A DNA stretch of 41,649 nucleotides from an uncultured Olsenella sp. (GCA_949287905.1 CASEHX010000014.1:1-41649), one strand, 5' to 3'; counted from the stretch's first letter, positions 25,514 through 34,399 are shown. Notes: generated from the sequence alone by a model not told the origin. Program-made: numbers and translations.

Positions 25514-25867
25514 ATGTATGAGGTGGTCTTCTACGAAAGAGCGAATGGTGAAGTTCCGGTTCAAGAGTTCTTGGACAGCCTGCCGATCAAGTTGAGGGAA
25601 AAGACTTTGAGAAGCCTGACGCTGCTTCAGGAGCTCGGCCCCCAGCTCCGCGGAGAGGAGACGGAGTACATTCGAGACGGCCTGTTCGAGCTAAGGACGA
25701 AGTTCGGAAGCGACATTACCCGAATCCTCTACTTCTTCTTCGCCGGACAGAAGATTGTTGTGACGGGTGGGTTTGTAAAGAAGAGTCAGAAAACGCCTCG
25801 GCGCGAGATAGAGAGGGCGCTTCGCTGCAAGAGGAATTGGGAGGAAGCTCATCGTGAAGACGCTTAA
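25514..25867 (+). CDS. higB: HigB/Gp49-like type II toxin (RelE/ParE superfamily)
   Basis: 117 residues from the ATG at 25514 with an ideal AAAGGAGATGCA leader. The sequence carries the Gp49-like (PF05973-type) pattern: FLDSLPIKLREKT, LQELGPQL, RDGLFELRTK, TRILYFFF, and FVKKSQKTPRREIERA. Such toxins are ribosome-dependent mRNA interferases. Toxin-first order followed by an overlapping XRE antitoxin is typical of higBA. A TCGTCC-AAC-GGACGA palindrome just upstream (about 25467-25481) could be the HigA operator. Expression is probably also SOS-controlled through the LexA box about 110 nt upstream. Confidence 0.88.
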   Translation: MYEVVFYERANGEVPVQEFLDSLPIKLREKTLRSLTLLQELGPQLRGEETEYIRDGLFELRTKFGSDITRILYFFFAGQKIVVTGGFVKKSQKTPRREIERALRCKRNWEEAHREDA

Positions 25868-26162
25868 CGAGTACATCGAGCGACAGCTCGAGAACCCCGA
25901 GTTCGCCGCCGCGTGGCGCGAGGGAGAGGGTGAGTATCAGGCCATGCGCGCACTTGTTCTGGCGCGTATCGAGTCCGGTCTCTCACAGAGGGAACTTTCC
26001 GACAAGGCGGGAGTACCCCAGAAGACCATTAGCCTCATTGAAACCGCAGATACCAACACGACCGTCCGAACGCTGTCCAAGCTCGCACAGGGGATGGGGA
26101 AGGTGCTCAGGATTAGCTTTGAGGACCGTGGGCAAGATGAGGACGGGGTTCTGGAGGCATAG
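25854..26162 (+). CDS. higA: HigA-like XRE-family antitoxin
   Basis: 102 residues from the GTG at 25854, overlapping the toxin by 14 nt, with GGAGG 9 nt upstream. The N-terminus (MKTLNEYIERQLENPEFAAAW) is the usual HigA lead-in. A Cro/C1 helix-turn-helix follows (residues of about 38-90: ESGLSQRELSDKAGVPQKTI, then SLIETADTNTTVRTLSKLAQ). It should neutralise HigB and autoregulate the operon. Confidence 0.88.
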   Translation: MKTLNEYIERQLENPEFAAAWREGEGEYQAMRALVLARIESGLSQRELSDKAGVPQKTISLIETADTNTTVRTLSKLAQGMGKVLRISFEDRGQDEDGVLEA

Positions 26163-26169
26163 GGGAGTC

Positions 26170-26421
26170 ATGAGATTCAGCTATCTCGGCCACTTTGAGC
26201 CCAACGAGCTCGGTGGCTATAGCGTGTGGTTTCCCGATCTTCCGGAGTGCCACACGGATGGTGACGATTTTGACGACGCGATGGACATGGCTGCCGAGGC
26301 GCTCGAGCTTGTGATCGAGTCCTACCTCGAGAATGGTCGTGCGCTTCCAGAGCCCATGCTCGACGCGTCGGCGTCGGAGGGCGTGTGCAGACTGCTCGTC
26401 TCGGTGAACGTTAATGCCTAG
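26170..26421 (+). CDS. hicB: HicB-like antitoxin-domain protein without HicA
   Basis: 83 residues. The RNase-H-like HicB fold is recognisable in GGYSVWFPDLPECHTDGDDF, DDAMDMAAEALELVIE and ALPEP. The ATG at 26170 follows AGGGGAGTC and lies 7 nt after higA, so it is part of the same operon. There is no HicA gene on either side and no C-terminal DNA-binding domain, so it is either an orphan or a third component working with HigBA. Confidence 0.8.
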   Translation: MRFSYLGHFEPNELGGYSVWFPDLPECHTDGDDFDDAMDMAAEALELVIESYLENGRALPEPMLDASASEGVCRLLVSVNVNA

Positions 26422-26490
26422 AGCTGTCGCAATAATACGCTGCAGCCACAACCGGCGGGCCCGGACACTCACGTCCGAGCCCGCCCAAAA

Positions 26491-26523
26491 TGATTCAAAA
26501 GGGGACTGTCCCCTTTTGAATCA
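26491..26523. repeat. 33-nt palindrome, copy 1 (terminator-like)
   Basis: A perfect palindrome with 16-nt arms (TGATTCAAAAGGGGAC and its reverse complement) around one base. It lies one base beyond the stop of the minus-strand oxidoreductase gene. Identical to the copy at 30520-30552 and nearly identical to 29777-29809. In RNA it forms a long hairpin whose descending arm contains CCCCTTTT. Confidence 0.95.
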
Positions 26524-26524
26524 C

Positions 26525-29104
26525 TTAGCAGGTGGCGCCGCCGATGACGGTCTTGCCCAAGATGGCGTCCTTGTCGATTGGCGCGGTCAGCAGCTTCTCC
26601 TGCACGTAGTCAAAGCCGAGGCGCGCCACGGTGTCGGCAAAGCGCTCGCCGCTCTCGCCCTCGTCGCGGAAGAAGAGAATCGCGCGCTCCACGAGGTCCA
26701 TGACCTCGTCCTCGCTGGTGAAGATCTTGTCCAGCGCCTGACCGTGCGCGACCTTCTTGCCCCAGCGCCCGCCGATGTAGACCTTGTAGCCCGCAAGCCC
26801 CTCGGTCACGGCGCCAAACGGGCAGGCACCCACGCAGCGGCCACAGTGGTTGCACGCGGAGCCGTCGATGGTGATCTTGCCGTCCGGCCCGATCTGCGCG
26901 TCGCCCATCGGGCACGCCTTCACGACCTGGCAGACCTTGCACGCGCGACACTTCTCGAGGTCGATCTGCGGCACGCGCTGGCCAACGATGCCCAGGTCGT
27001 TGAGGTCGGGCTTGACGCACATGTTGGGGCAGCCGCCCACGGCGATCTTGAACTTGTGCGGCAGGTCCACGCCGTGATAGCCCACGTAGAAGCGCTCGTG
27101 CAGCTTCTCGGAAAGGTCAAACGTGTCGATGAGGCCGTACTGGCAGGTCGTGCCCTTGCAGCTCACCACCGGGCGCACCTTGGAGCCGGTGCCGCCGGCA
27201 TCCAGGCCGTGGTCCTGCAAAAAGCCGATGCACGCATCGATGTTGTCGTACCTCACGCCCTGGATCTCCAGCGTGAGGCGCGTGGTCATCGTGACCTCGC
27301 CGGAACCAAAGCGCTCGGCGGCCTCGGCCACGGCGCGCTGCTCGTCCACCGTGATCTTGCCGTTGCGCGTGATCACGCGGATGTTGAAGACATCATCAAA
27401 GCGCTTGTCCTGCAGGCAGCCCAGGCCCTTGAGGCGCTTGACCTCGGCGGCGGGGAGCTTCTTTCCGGCCGGCCGCGGCACGCGAACCTCGTTGAACGTC
27501 ACGCCGCCCTCAAGCACGCGCGTCTGCGTGTAGCCCTCGGCCTTGAGGCGGTTCTGTGCGAAGTACCCGCGCTTGCCCTTGGCGCACACCAGCAGGAGCT
27601 TCTCGTCCTTCTCGTGACCGGGTAGCCCGTCCGGACCGATCTTGGTGAGGTCCACCCACTCCGCGCCGGGAATCGTGGGCGCGGGCAGCACGTCGATGAC
27701 GTGGTAGTCCGCGGCGGCGCCGGCGGCGTACTCGGCCGGCGTGAAGCTCTCAAGCTCGCCCGCGAGCTTGTTCTCCAGGATGTAGGCTGTCGTGACCAGC
27801 GGGTGGATGGCTGTCGAGAAGGGCGGTGCGTAGGAGAGGTCCATCAGGTCAAGGTCCTCCACGCGTGCCTTCTGGTAGAGCGCCGTCACCACCACATCCG
27901 CCACCTTGTCGACGGCGCCGGCGCCGAGCACCTGCACGCCGAGCAGGCGGTGCGACGCGCGGTCCGCAACGAGCTTCACCATGAAGCTCGAGGAGCCCGG
28001 GTAGTAGTGCGCCTTGTCGTCCACCACGGAGACCACGCTCACCGGGTCAAAGCCCGCCTCGCACGCCGCCGCCTCAGTGAGACCGGTGCGCCCGCCGTTC
28101 AGCGTGGGCAGCAGGCGAACCACGCCGGTGCCGAGCGCACCGGGGTAGGGCGTCGGCGTGCCCGTGAGCGTGCGGGCAATCGCGCGGCCGGCGATGTTGG
28201 CCGTCGAGCCCATGGCGCTCCAGAACGGGCGGCCGGTGATGGCGTTTTTCACCTCGGCGCAGTCGCCGGCGGCGTAGACGTCCGGCAGGTTGGTGGCGCC
28301 AAACTCGTCCACGACCACGCAGCCCTTGTCGAGCTCCGCGCCGGAGCCCGCAAGCCACGCGGTGTTGGGCCTAATGCCAATGGAGAGGATCACGAGGTCC
28401 GCCGGCAGCGTTCCCGCGCCGGTCTCCACGCCCTCGACCTTCTCGCCGCCCTTGATGGCCGCAAGCGGGCACGACGTCATGACGCGCATGCCGGCCGCCT
28501 TGAGCTGGCGCTGCGCGAAGCCAGCCATCTCGGGGTCAAAGACGTTGGGAAGGATCTGCGGCAGCGCGTCGATCACCGTGACGGAGAGGCCGCGCGCGAG
28601 CAGGTTCTCGGCCACCTCCAGGCCGATGAAGCCGGCACCTACGATCACCGCGCGACGCGCCCCGGCGTCGGCGTAGTCGCGGATGGCCTCGGCGTCGTCG
28701 GGCGTGCGCACGGTGAAGACGCCGGGCAGGTCGGTGCCGGGGATGCTCGCGGGCACGATCGGCGAGGCACCGGTGGCAATGACCAGCTTGTCGTACTTCT
28801 CGCCGTGCTCGGAGCCGTCCTTCTCGCGCACCGTGACCTCGTGCGCCGCGGCGTCGAGCGCCACGGCCTCCACACCCGTGCGCACCTCCACGCCGGTGAG
28901 CCCCTCGTAGGCGGCCGGCGTGTTGACGATGAGCTCGCCGCGCGTCTGGATGTCCCCGCCGATGTAGTACGGCAGGCCGCATCCGGCGTAGCTGATGTCC
29001 TCGCTCTTGGTCACGACCACGACCTCGGCCGAGCGGTCGCACCGCTTGAGCTTGGCCGCGACCTTGGTTCCGGCGGCCACGCCGCCGACGATCAGGTACC
29101 TCAT
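26525..29104 (-). CDS. CoA-disulfide reductase-like / rhodanese / siroheme sulfite-nitrite reductase fusion
   Basis: 859 residues from the ATG at 29104 behind GGGAGAGGAA. Residues 1-445 are an FAD/NAD(P)-dependent disulfide oxidoreductase of the CoADR/Nox group: IVGGVAAG dinucleotide fold, and active-site C42 in SYAGCGLPYYIGG. Residues of about 465-535 are a rhodanese domain with a candidate persulfide Cys in LLLVCAKGKRGY (about 505). From about 560 there is a nitrite/sulfite reductase ferredoxin-like half domain. Siroheme-4Fe4S ligands follow in SCKGTTCQYG (about 647) and GGCPNMC (about 692). Two ferredoxin-type 4Fe-4S motifs close the protein (CRACKVCQVVKACP, CNHCGRCVGACP). The first siroheme pair is spaced C-x4-C rather than the common C-x5-C. 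The fusion would pass electrons from NAD(P)H to sulfite, nitrite or polysulfide. The substrate is unknown. Confidence 0.88.
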   Translation of the reverse strand: MRYLIVGGVAAGTKVAAKLKRCDRSAEVVVVTKSEDISYAGCGLPYYIGGDIQTRGELIVNTPAAYEGLTGVEVRTGVEAVALDAAAHEVTVREKDGSEHGEKYDKLVIATGASPIVPASIPGTDLPGVFTVRTPDDAEAIRDYADAGARRAVIVGAGFIGLEVAENLLARGLSVTVIDALPQILPNVFDPEMAGFAQRQLKAAGMRVMTSCPLAAIKGGEKVEGVETGAGTLPADLVILSIGIRPNTAWLAGSGAELDKGCVVVDEFGATNLPDVYAAGDCAEVKNAITGRPFWSAMGSTANIAGRAIARTLTGTPTPYPGALGTGVVRLLPTLNGGRTGLTEAAACEAGFDPVSVVSVVDDKAHYYPGSSSFMVKLVADRASHRLLGVQVLGAGAVDKVADVVVTALYQKARVEDLDLMDLSYAPPFSTAIHPLVTTAYILENKLAGELESFTPAEYAAGAAADYHVIDVLPAPTIPGAEWVDLTKIGPDGLPGHEKDEKLLLVCAKGKRGYFAQNRLKAEGYTQTRVLEGGVTFNEVRVPRPAGKKLPAAEVKRLKGLGCLQDKRFDDVFNIRVITRNGKITVDEQRAVAEAAERFGSGEVTMTTRLTLEIQGVRYDNIDACIGFLQDHGLDAGGTGSKVRPVVSCKGTTCQYGLIDTFDLSEKLHERFYVGYHGVDLPHKFKIAVGGCPNMCVKPDLNDLGIVGQRVPQIDLEKCRACKVCQVVKACPMGDAQIGPDGKITIDGSACNHCGRCVGACPFGAVTEGLAGYKVYIGGRWGKKVAHGQALDKIFTSEDEVMDLVERAILFFRDEGESGERFADTVARLGFDYVQEKLLTAPIDKDAILGKTVIGGATC

Positions 29105-29248
29105 GGCGTTCCTCTCCCTCGCTGCCGCGCTCGCGGCATATGCATGTTTCCATGGTATGCCTCCGCGTCTCCGTTGTGTGAGAATGACGGCTCGGGGGAG
29201 CACGATCGGCCGCTGTCGGTTTGCGTCGCCCGCCATCGGGCTCAAAGT

Positions 29249-29346
29249 CGCGAATAACATACACTGACAACTGGTCTACACCAGCAAAAACGAGAGAAAC
29301 CCCAGTTGGCCGCAAATGCGGGATTTGCCAGTGTATGCTATTTGCG
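29249..29346. repeat. Inverted repeat in the divergent gap of the siroheme cassette
   Basis: The sequence beginning GCGAATAACATACACTG at 29249 pairs over about 21 nt, with three mismatches, with the sequence ending at about 29346 (GTGTATGCTATTTGC). Inside is a small CTGGT-CTAC-ACCAG hairpin at 29271-29284. It occupies the middle of the 312-nt gap between the fusion enzyme (-) and the NifX-like gene (+); nothing else is recognised in that gap apart from the ribosome sites. Confidence 0.75.
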
Positions 29347-29416
29347 TGGCGCCCCGCTGCGGGCGCCCCGTTCCCGCTTCGGGCGCCCGCGCGACGCCCC
29401 ACGAAAGGAGAATCCC

Positions 29417-29779
29417 ATGAAGGTTGCCATCCCGACCCTCGGCGAGGGCGGTCTGGACTGCGAGCGCTCCGGTCACTTTGGCCACTGCGACTGCTTCACC
29501 GTGGTCGACGTGGAGGACGGCCAGCTTGGCGCCGTGACCATCATCGACAACCCGCCCCACGAGGAGGGCGGCTGCATGCGTCCCGTGGCGCTGCTCGCCC
29601 AGAACGGCATCGACGCTATCGTGGCTGCCGGCATGGGCATGCGACCGATGATGGGCTTTGCGCAGGCGGACATCACCGTCTACTTTGAGAACCAGACTCC
29701 CGGCGTCGGCGACGTCGCGCAGATGGCCGCCGCCGGCACGCTCCCCGTCATGGGCGAGGAGCACGCCTGCCACCACTGA
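29417..29779 (+). CDS. NifX/NifB-type dinitrogenase iron-molybdenum cofactor domain protein
   Basis: 120 residues from the ATG at 29417 with AAAGGAG upstream. The domain (PF02579 type) starts MKVAIPTLGEGGLDCERSGH, with FGHCDCFTVVDV, and contains the conserved GIDAIVAAGMGMRPM region and a late GTLPVMG. The tail is His/Cys-rich (EEHACHH). Such proteins bind or carry Fe-S or Fe-Mo precursor clusters; no nitrogenase is here, so a role in Fe-S delivery to the divergent reductase is plausible. The stop codon TGA is the first three bases of the second 33-nt palindrome. Confidence 0.88.
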   Translation: MKVAIPTLGEGGLDCERSGHFGHCDCFTVVDVEDGQLGAVTIIDNPPHEEGGCMRPVALLAQNGIDAIVAAGMGMRPMMGFAQADITVYFENQTPGVGDVAQMAAAGTLPVMGEEHACHH

Positions 29780-29809
29780 TTCAAAAGGGGACAGACCCCT
29801 TTTGAATCA
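29777..29809. repeat. 33-nt palindrome, copy 2
   Basis: Same repeat as at 26491 and 30520, with ACAGA in the centre instead of ACTGT, leaving 14-nt perfect arms. It begins with the stop codon of the NifX-like gene and is followed by TTTTGGAGG, the ribosome site of the next gene. It therefore occupies the entire space between the two genes. Confidence 0.93.
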
Positions 29810-29822
29810 TTTTGGAGGACGG

Positions 29823-30548
29823 ATGGTGGACGCGCTGGTCATAGCCGGCTGCCTGTCTGGCGAGAAGAACGACGCGGGCGTGACCGCGCTCGTCTGCGAG
29901 CTCACGGCTGCGGTCGGCGCGGGCGTGGCGGTTCGCGCGCGCACGGGCGGCCGGCCCGTGGGACCATTGCTGCCAGACGTGCTGTCCGACCTGCGGCGCA
30001 GTGGCGCGCGTCGCGTGCTCGTGGCGACTACGCACGTCGCGGACGGTCGCCTGCAGCGGGATGCCGCCGATGCCGTGTGCGCGGCGGCCCCTGGCTTCGA
30101 CGAGCTGCGCCTTGCCCCTCCGCTCCTGTCCGGCGAGAAGGACCATGCCGCCGTGGCCGCCGCCCTCGACGAGGCCCTGCCTCCGGCGCCAGGACGCGTC
30201 GTTGCGCTTGCCGGTCATCGCGGCCCGGAATGTGCCGCCGCGTTTGCCCAGCTTGAGGCGGCGCTGCGCGCCCGCGGCCGCTCCGATGTCCTTGTCGCCG
30301 CGCCCGACCTCCTGCGCTCTCGTCTTCGTGAGCGCCCCGAGCTCGCCGTGCTTCTCGGCCCGTTTCTGATGGCACTCGGTCACCACGCGCGTCACGACGT
30401 GCTTGACGGCCTCGCCACCCGCCTGGCCGCCGACGGCCTCGCCGTCACGCCCTGGCCGCACTTCCTCGCCGAGCTGCCCGCCGTCCGCGCCCTCGTCGTC
30501 AGCCACGCATGTGTGACAATGATTCAAAAGGGGACTGTCCCCTTTTGA
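29823..30548 (+). CDS. CbiK-like sirohydrochlorin chelatase
   Basis: 241 residues from the ATG at 29823 behind TTTTGGAGGACGG. The fold pattern of CbiK (two chelatase half-domains) is visible: ARRVLVATTHVADG, then APPLLSGEKDHAAVAAAL, then VVALAGHRGPECAAAFAQLE with H132, then PFLMALGHHARHDV with H187, H188 and H191, and a C-terminal WPHFLAELPAVRALVVSH. H132 and one of the later histidines are the expected metal ligands. CbiK inserts cobalt in anaerobic B12 synthesis. Beside a siroheme enzyme it could instead insert iron to make siroheme (inference). No other cob/cbi genes are seen. The usual MGHG motif is AGHRG here. The last ten residues (TMIQKGTVPF) and the stop are encoded by the third 33-nt palindrome. 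Confidence 0.78.
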   Translation: MVDALVIAGCLSGEKNDAGVTALVCELTAAVGAGVAVRARTGGRPVGPLLPDVLSDLRRSGARRVLVATTHVADGRLQRDAADAVCAAAPGFDELRLAPPLLSGEKDHAAVAAALDEALPPAPGRVVALAGHRGPECAAAFAQLEAALRARGRSDVLVAAPDLLRSRLRERPELAVLLGPFLMALGHHARHDVLDGLATRLAADGLAVTPWPHFLAELPAVRALVVSHACVTMIQKGTVPF

Positions 30549-30552
30549 ATCA
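30520..30552. repeat. 33-nt palindrome, copy 3
   Basis: Identical in all 33 bases to the copy at 26491-26523. It overlaps the 3' end of the chelatase gene and supplies its stop codon, then runs into the ribosome site (AAAGGA) of the phosphodiesterase gene 15 nt further on. Confidence 0.95.
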
Positions 30553-30567
30553 TCGAAAGGACCGCCC

Positions 30568-31116
30568 ATGAAGCTCGTCATCGCATCCGACATCCACGGC
30601 GCGGCCGACGCCTGCGCGCGCCTCATGTCCGCCGCCGAGGCGGAGTCCCCGGACCGCATCGTCCTTCTCGGCGACCTGCTCTACCACGGGCCGCGCAACG
30701 ACCTCCCCGCGGACTACGCCCCCAAGCGCGTCATCGAGATGCTCAACTCCGTGGCCGACCGCGTGATCGCCGTGCGCGGCAACTGCGAGGCCGAGGTCGA
30801 CCAGATGGTCCTCAAGTTCCCTTGCATGGCGGATCACAACGTCCTGCTGGACCCTGACGCCCCGGGCGGTCCCCTCACACTCTTCCTCACGCACGGTCAC
30901 GTCTACGGACCTGGCCGACACAACAGCGTGGACGCCTGGCCCGCGCTGCCGCCGCGCTCGGCGCTGGTCTACGGCCACACCCACATCAAGGTGAGCGAGA
31001 AGGACGAGGAGCGCGACGCCTGGGTCTTCAACCCCGGCTCCGTCGGCATCCCCAAGGACGGCTCTGCCAGCTACGGCGTCTACGAGGACGGTCATTTCGA
31101 GCACCGCCTGCTGTAG
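30568..31116 (+). CDS. yfcE: YfcE-family metallophosphodiesterase
   Basis: 182 residues, normal for the YfcE/MJ0936 calcineurin-like group of manganese-dependent phosphodiesterases. Metal-binding motifs are in order: SDIHG (residues 7-11), LLGDLLYHGPRND, RGNCE, LTHGHVYGP and YGHTHI, followed by NPGSVGIPKDG. The ATG at 30568 follows AAAGGACCGCCC. The natural substrate is unknown; activity is typically on phosphodiesters in vitro. It may be read through from the chelatase gene, from which the palindrome separates it. Confidence 0.92.
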   Translation: MKLVIASDIHGAADACARLMSAAEAESPDRIVLLGDLLYHGPRNDLPADYAPKRVIEMLNSVADRVIAVRGNCEAEVDQMVLKFPCMADHNVLLDPDAPGGPLTLFLTHGHVYGPGRHNSVDAWPALPPRSALVYGHTHIKVSEKDEERDAWVFNPGSVGIPKDGSASYGVYEDGHFEHRLL

Positions 31117-31182
31117 GCTCTCCGTCCTCGTTGCGCTGCCCCGCTTCCGCCGCGCCGTCGTTTCCCACCGTTCCGGAACTCC

Positions 31183-31298
31183 GACTTTTGCACGAGCGCA
31201 CTGTACTTCTCGCCAAGCGATAAGGACGATACGGCTCAATTACCCGCGCATATACAATGCGCAATCAGCCAAAACTCCGAAGCGCTCGTGCAAAAGTC
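31183..31298. repeat. Inverted repeat upstream of the dnaK operon
   Basis: GACTTTTGCACGAGCGC (31183-31199) is perfectly complementary to 31282-31298; pairing continues imperfectly outward (CGGAA on both sides). The 82-nt interior holds CTTCTCGCC at 31206-31214 and a GCGCA-tatacaa-TGCGC mini-hairpin. It is in the 434-nt gap between yfcE and dnaK. Confidence 0.85.
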
Positions 31299-31337
31299 CC
31301 CACTTCCGCCAGGGGACCGCCAAAGCGGCGAGAATAA

Positions 31338-31394
31338 CCGCGCCCCCGCCGCAGCAAGCCGCGCCCCCGCCGCGGCAAACCGCGCCGCCGCCCC
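31338..31394. repeat. 21-bp GC-rich tandem repeat before dnaK
   Basis: About 2.7 copies of a 21-bp unit starting CCGCGCCCCCGCCGC, at 31338, 31359 and 31380 (partial). The first two differ at two positions. Confidence 0.75.
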
Positions 31395-31550
31395 TGAAGC
31401 TCCCCCTAAAATCCATGCTTAAAGAAATCTCATATGTGGAGACTTAGATTATGTATAGAATGGGGGCGCAAAGGGGATAAACTCCACCGTACACAACGGA
31501 TACAAGCAGCGGTCGGCCACGCCGCCCGCGCACAGCAAAGGAGAGCAACT
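31395..31550 (+). promoter_or_regulatory. dnaK leader region
   Basis: The AT-rich block at about 31417-31462 contains TTAGATTATGTATAGAATGG, in which TAGATT or TATAGA could be a -10, but no matching -35 is convincing. AAAGGAG precedes the dnaK ATG. I do not find a canonical HAIR (CTTGAGT-N7-ACTCAAG) or CIRCE element here, although hspR is in the operon. Confidence 0.4.
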
Positions 31551-33446
<1,896 letters not shown>

Positions 33447-33477
33447 TTCGCGGCCGCGCGACAAGAGACTGGAATCG

Positions 33478-33505
33478 GGGGCGGCCACGGCTTCGCGGCC
33501 GCCCC
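33478..33505 (+). terminator. Intercistronic hairpin between dnaK and grpE
   Basis: GGGGCGGCC (33478-33486) pairs perfectly with GGCCGCCCC (33497-33505), loop of 10 nt. No T tract follows, so it is more likely an mRNA-stability or processing element, or a leaky terminator that lowers grpE-dnaJ-hspR relative to dnaK. Confidence 0.5.
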
Positions 33506-33551
33506 TGTTGGATAGGTCGGGGGAGCGACCCGGCCCATTGAGGAGGGTGAC

Positions 33552-34367
33552 GTGAGAGTGCCCATCGAGGTAGAGGACGAGAAGAACGAGAAGAACGAGG
33601 CCGTTGAGCCCGATGAGGTAGAGACGGACGAGGCTGCCGAGAAGGAGGGTGCGCCCGCGGCCGCTGCCGCCGCGGCCGACACCGGCGAGCTCGACGAGGA
33701 CGCCGAGGAGCGTGCCCGCGTCGAGGCCGCCATCCGCGCCGGCGAGGAGGCCGCCGAGCGCGAGCTCGCGGCGGACGCCGGCAAGCTCCGTGAGGAGCGC
33801 GACGAGCTGCAGAAGAAGCTCTCGGACGTGGAGGACCAGATCGAGGCCGCCAAGAAGGAGGCCGCCGACGCCACGGACCGCATGCTGCGCCTGCAGGCGG
33901 ACTGGGAGAACTATCGCCGCCGCACCGCCGCCGAGCGCCTTGCCGAGAAGGAGCGCGCCGCGGAGAAGCTGGTCACCAACCTGCTGCCCGTGATCGACGA
34001 CCTCGAGCGCGCCATCGAGCACGCTGGCGCCACGGACGAGAACGAGCAGCTCAAGCAGTTTGTCGACGGCGTCTCGGCGGTGCATGCCAAGATGCTCGGC
34101 GTGCTCGCCAAGGAGGGCGTGGAGCCCATCGACCCCGCCGGGGAACCCTTTGAGCCGCTCAGCCACCAGGCCGTCGGCCGCGTGGAGGACAAGGATGCCT
34201 ACGACGAGACGGTCGCCCAGGTCTACCAGAAGGGCTACCGCATGGGCGAGCGCGTCATCCGCACCGCCATGGTGACGGTGACCTACGGAGGCCCCAAGCG
34301 CCCGGCGGAGCCCGCGAATGCCGCTGAGCCCGCTGAGGCCAAGGACGGCGAGAAGAGCGCGGAGTAG
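33552..34367 (+). CDS. grpE: Nucleotide exchange factor GrpE
   Basis: 271 residues from a GTG with AGGAGG 5 nt upstream. The first 85 residues are an acidic, Glu/Ala-rich extension; a coiled-coil follows (EERDELQKKLSDVEDQIEAA). The GrpE core has the typical DWENYRRRTAAE, LLPVIDDLERAIEHA, KEGVEPIDPAGEPFEP, and C-terminal beta domain VAQVYQKGYRMGERVIRTAM with VTVTYG. GrpE releases ADP from DnaK. A second GTG 6 nt downstream cannot be excluded as start. Confidence 0.97.
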   Translation: MRVPIEVEDEKNEKNEAVEPDEVETDEAAEKEGAPAAAAAAADTGELDEDAEERARVEAAIRAGEEAAERELAADAGKLREERDELQKKLSDVEDQIEAAKKEAADATDRMLRLQADWENYRRRTAAERLAEKERAAEKLVTNLLPVIDDLERAIEHAGATDENEQLKQFVDGVSAVHAKMLGVLAKEGVEPIDPAGEPFEPLSHQAVGRVEDKDAYDETVAQVYQKGYRMGERVIRTAMVTVTYGGPKRPAEPANAAEPAEAKDGEKSAE

Positions 34368-34399
34368 CCGGCTCTTCTCGCCAGCGCAAGATGACGAGT

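Noticed and set aside
29105..29260. 52-residue N-terminal extension of the fusion oxidoreductase
   Set aside because: The ATG at 29104 has a good ribosome site and begins exactly at the FAD-binding MRYLIVGG; the extension crosses the inverted repeat and has no family counterpart.
26491..30552. Composite transposon bounded by the 33-nt palindromes
   Set aside because: There is no transposase or target duplication; copies sit at each gene end instead of only at the borders, so they are better read as repeats or terminators.
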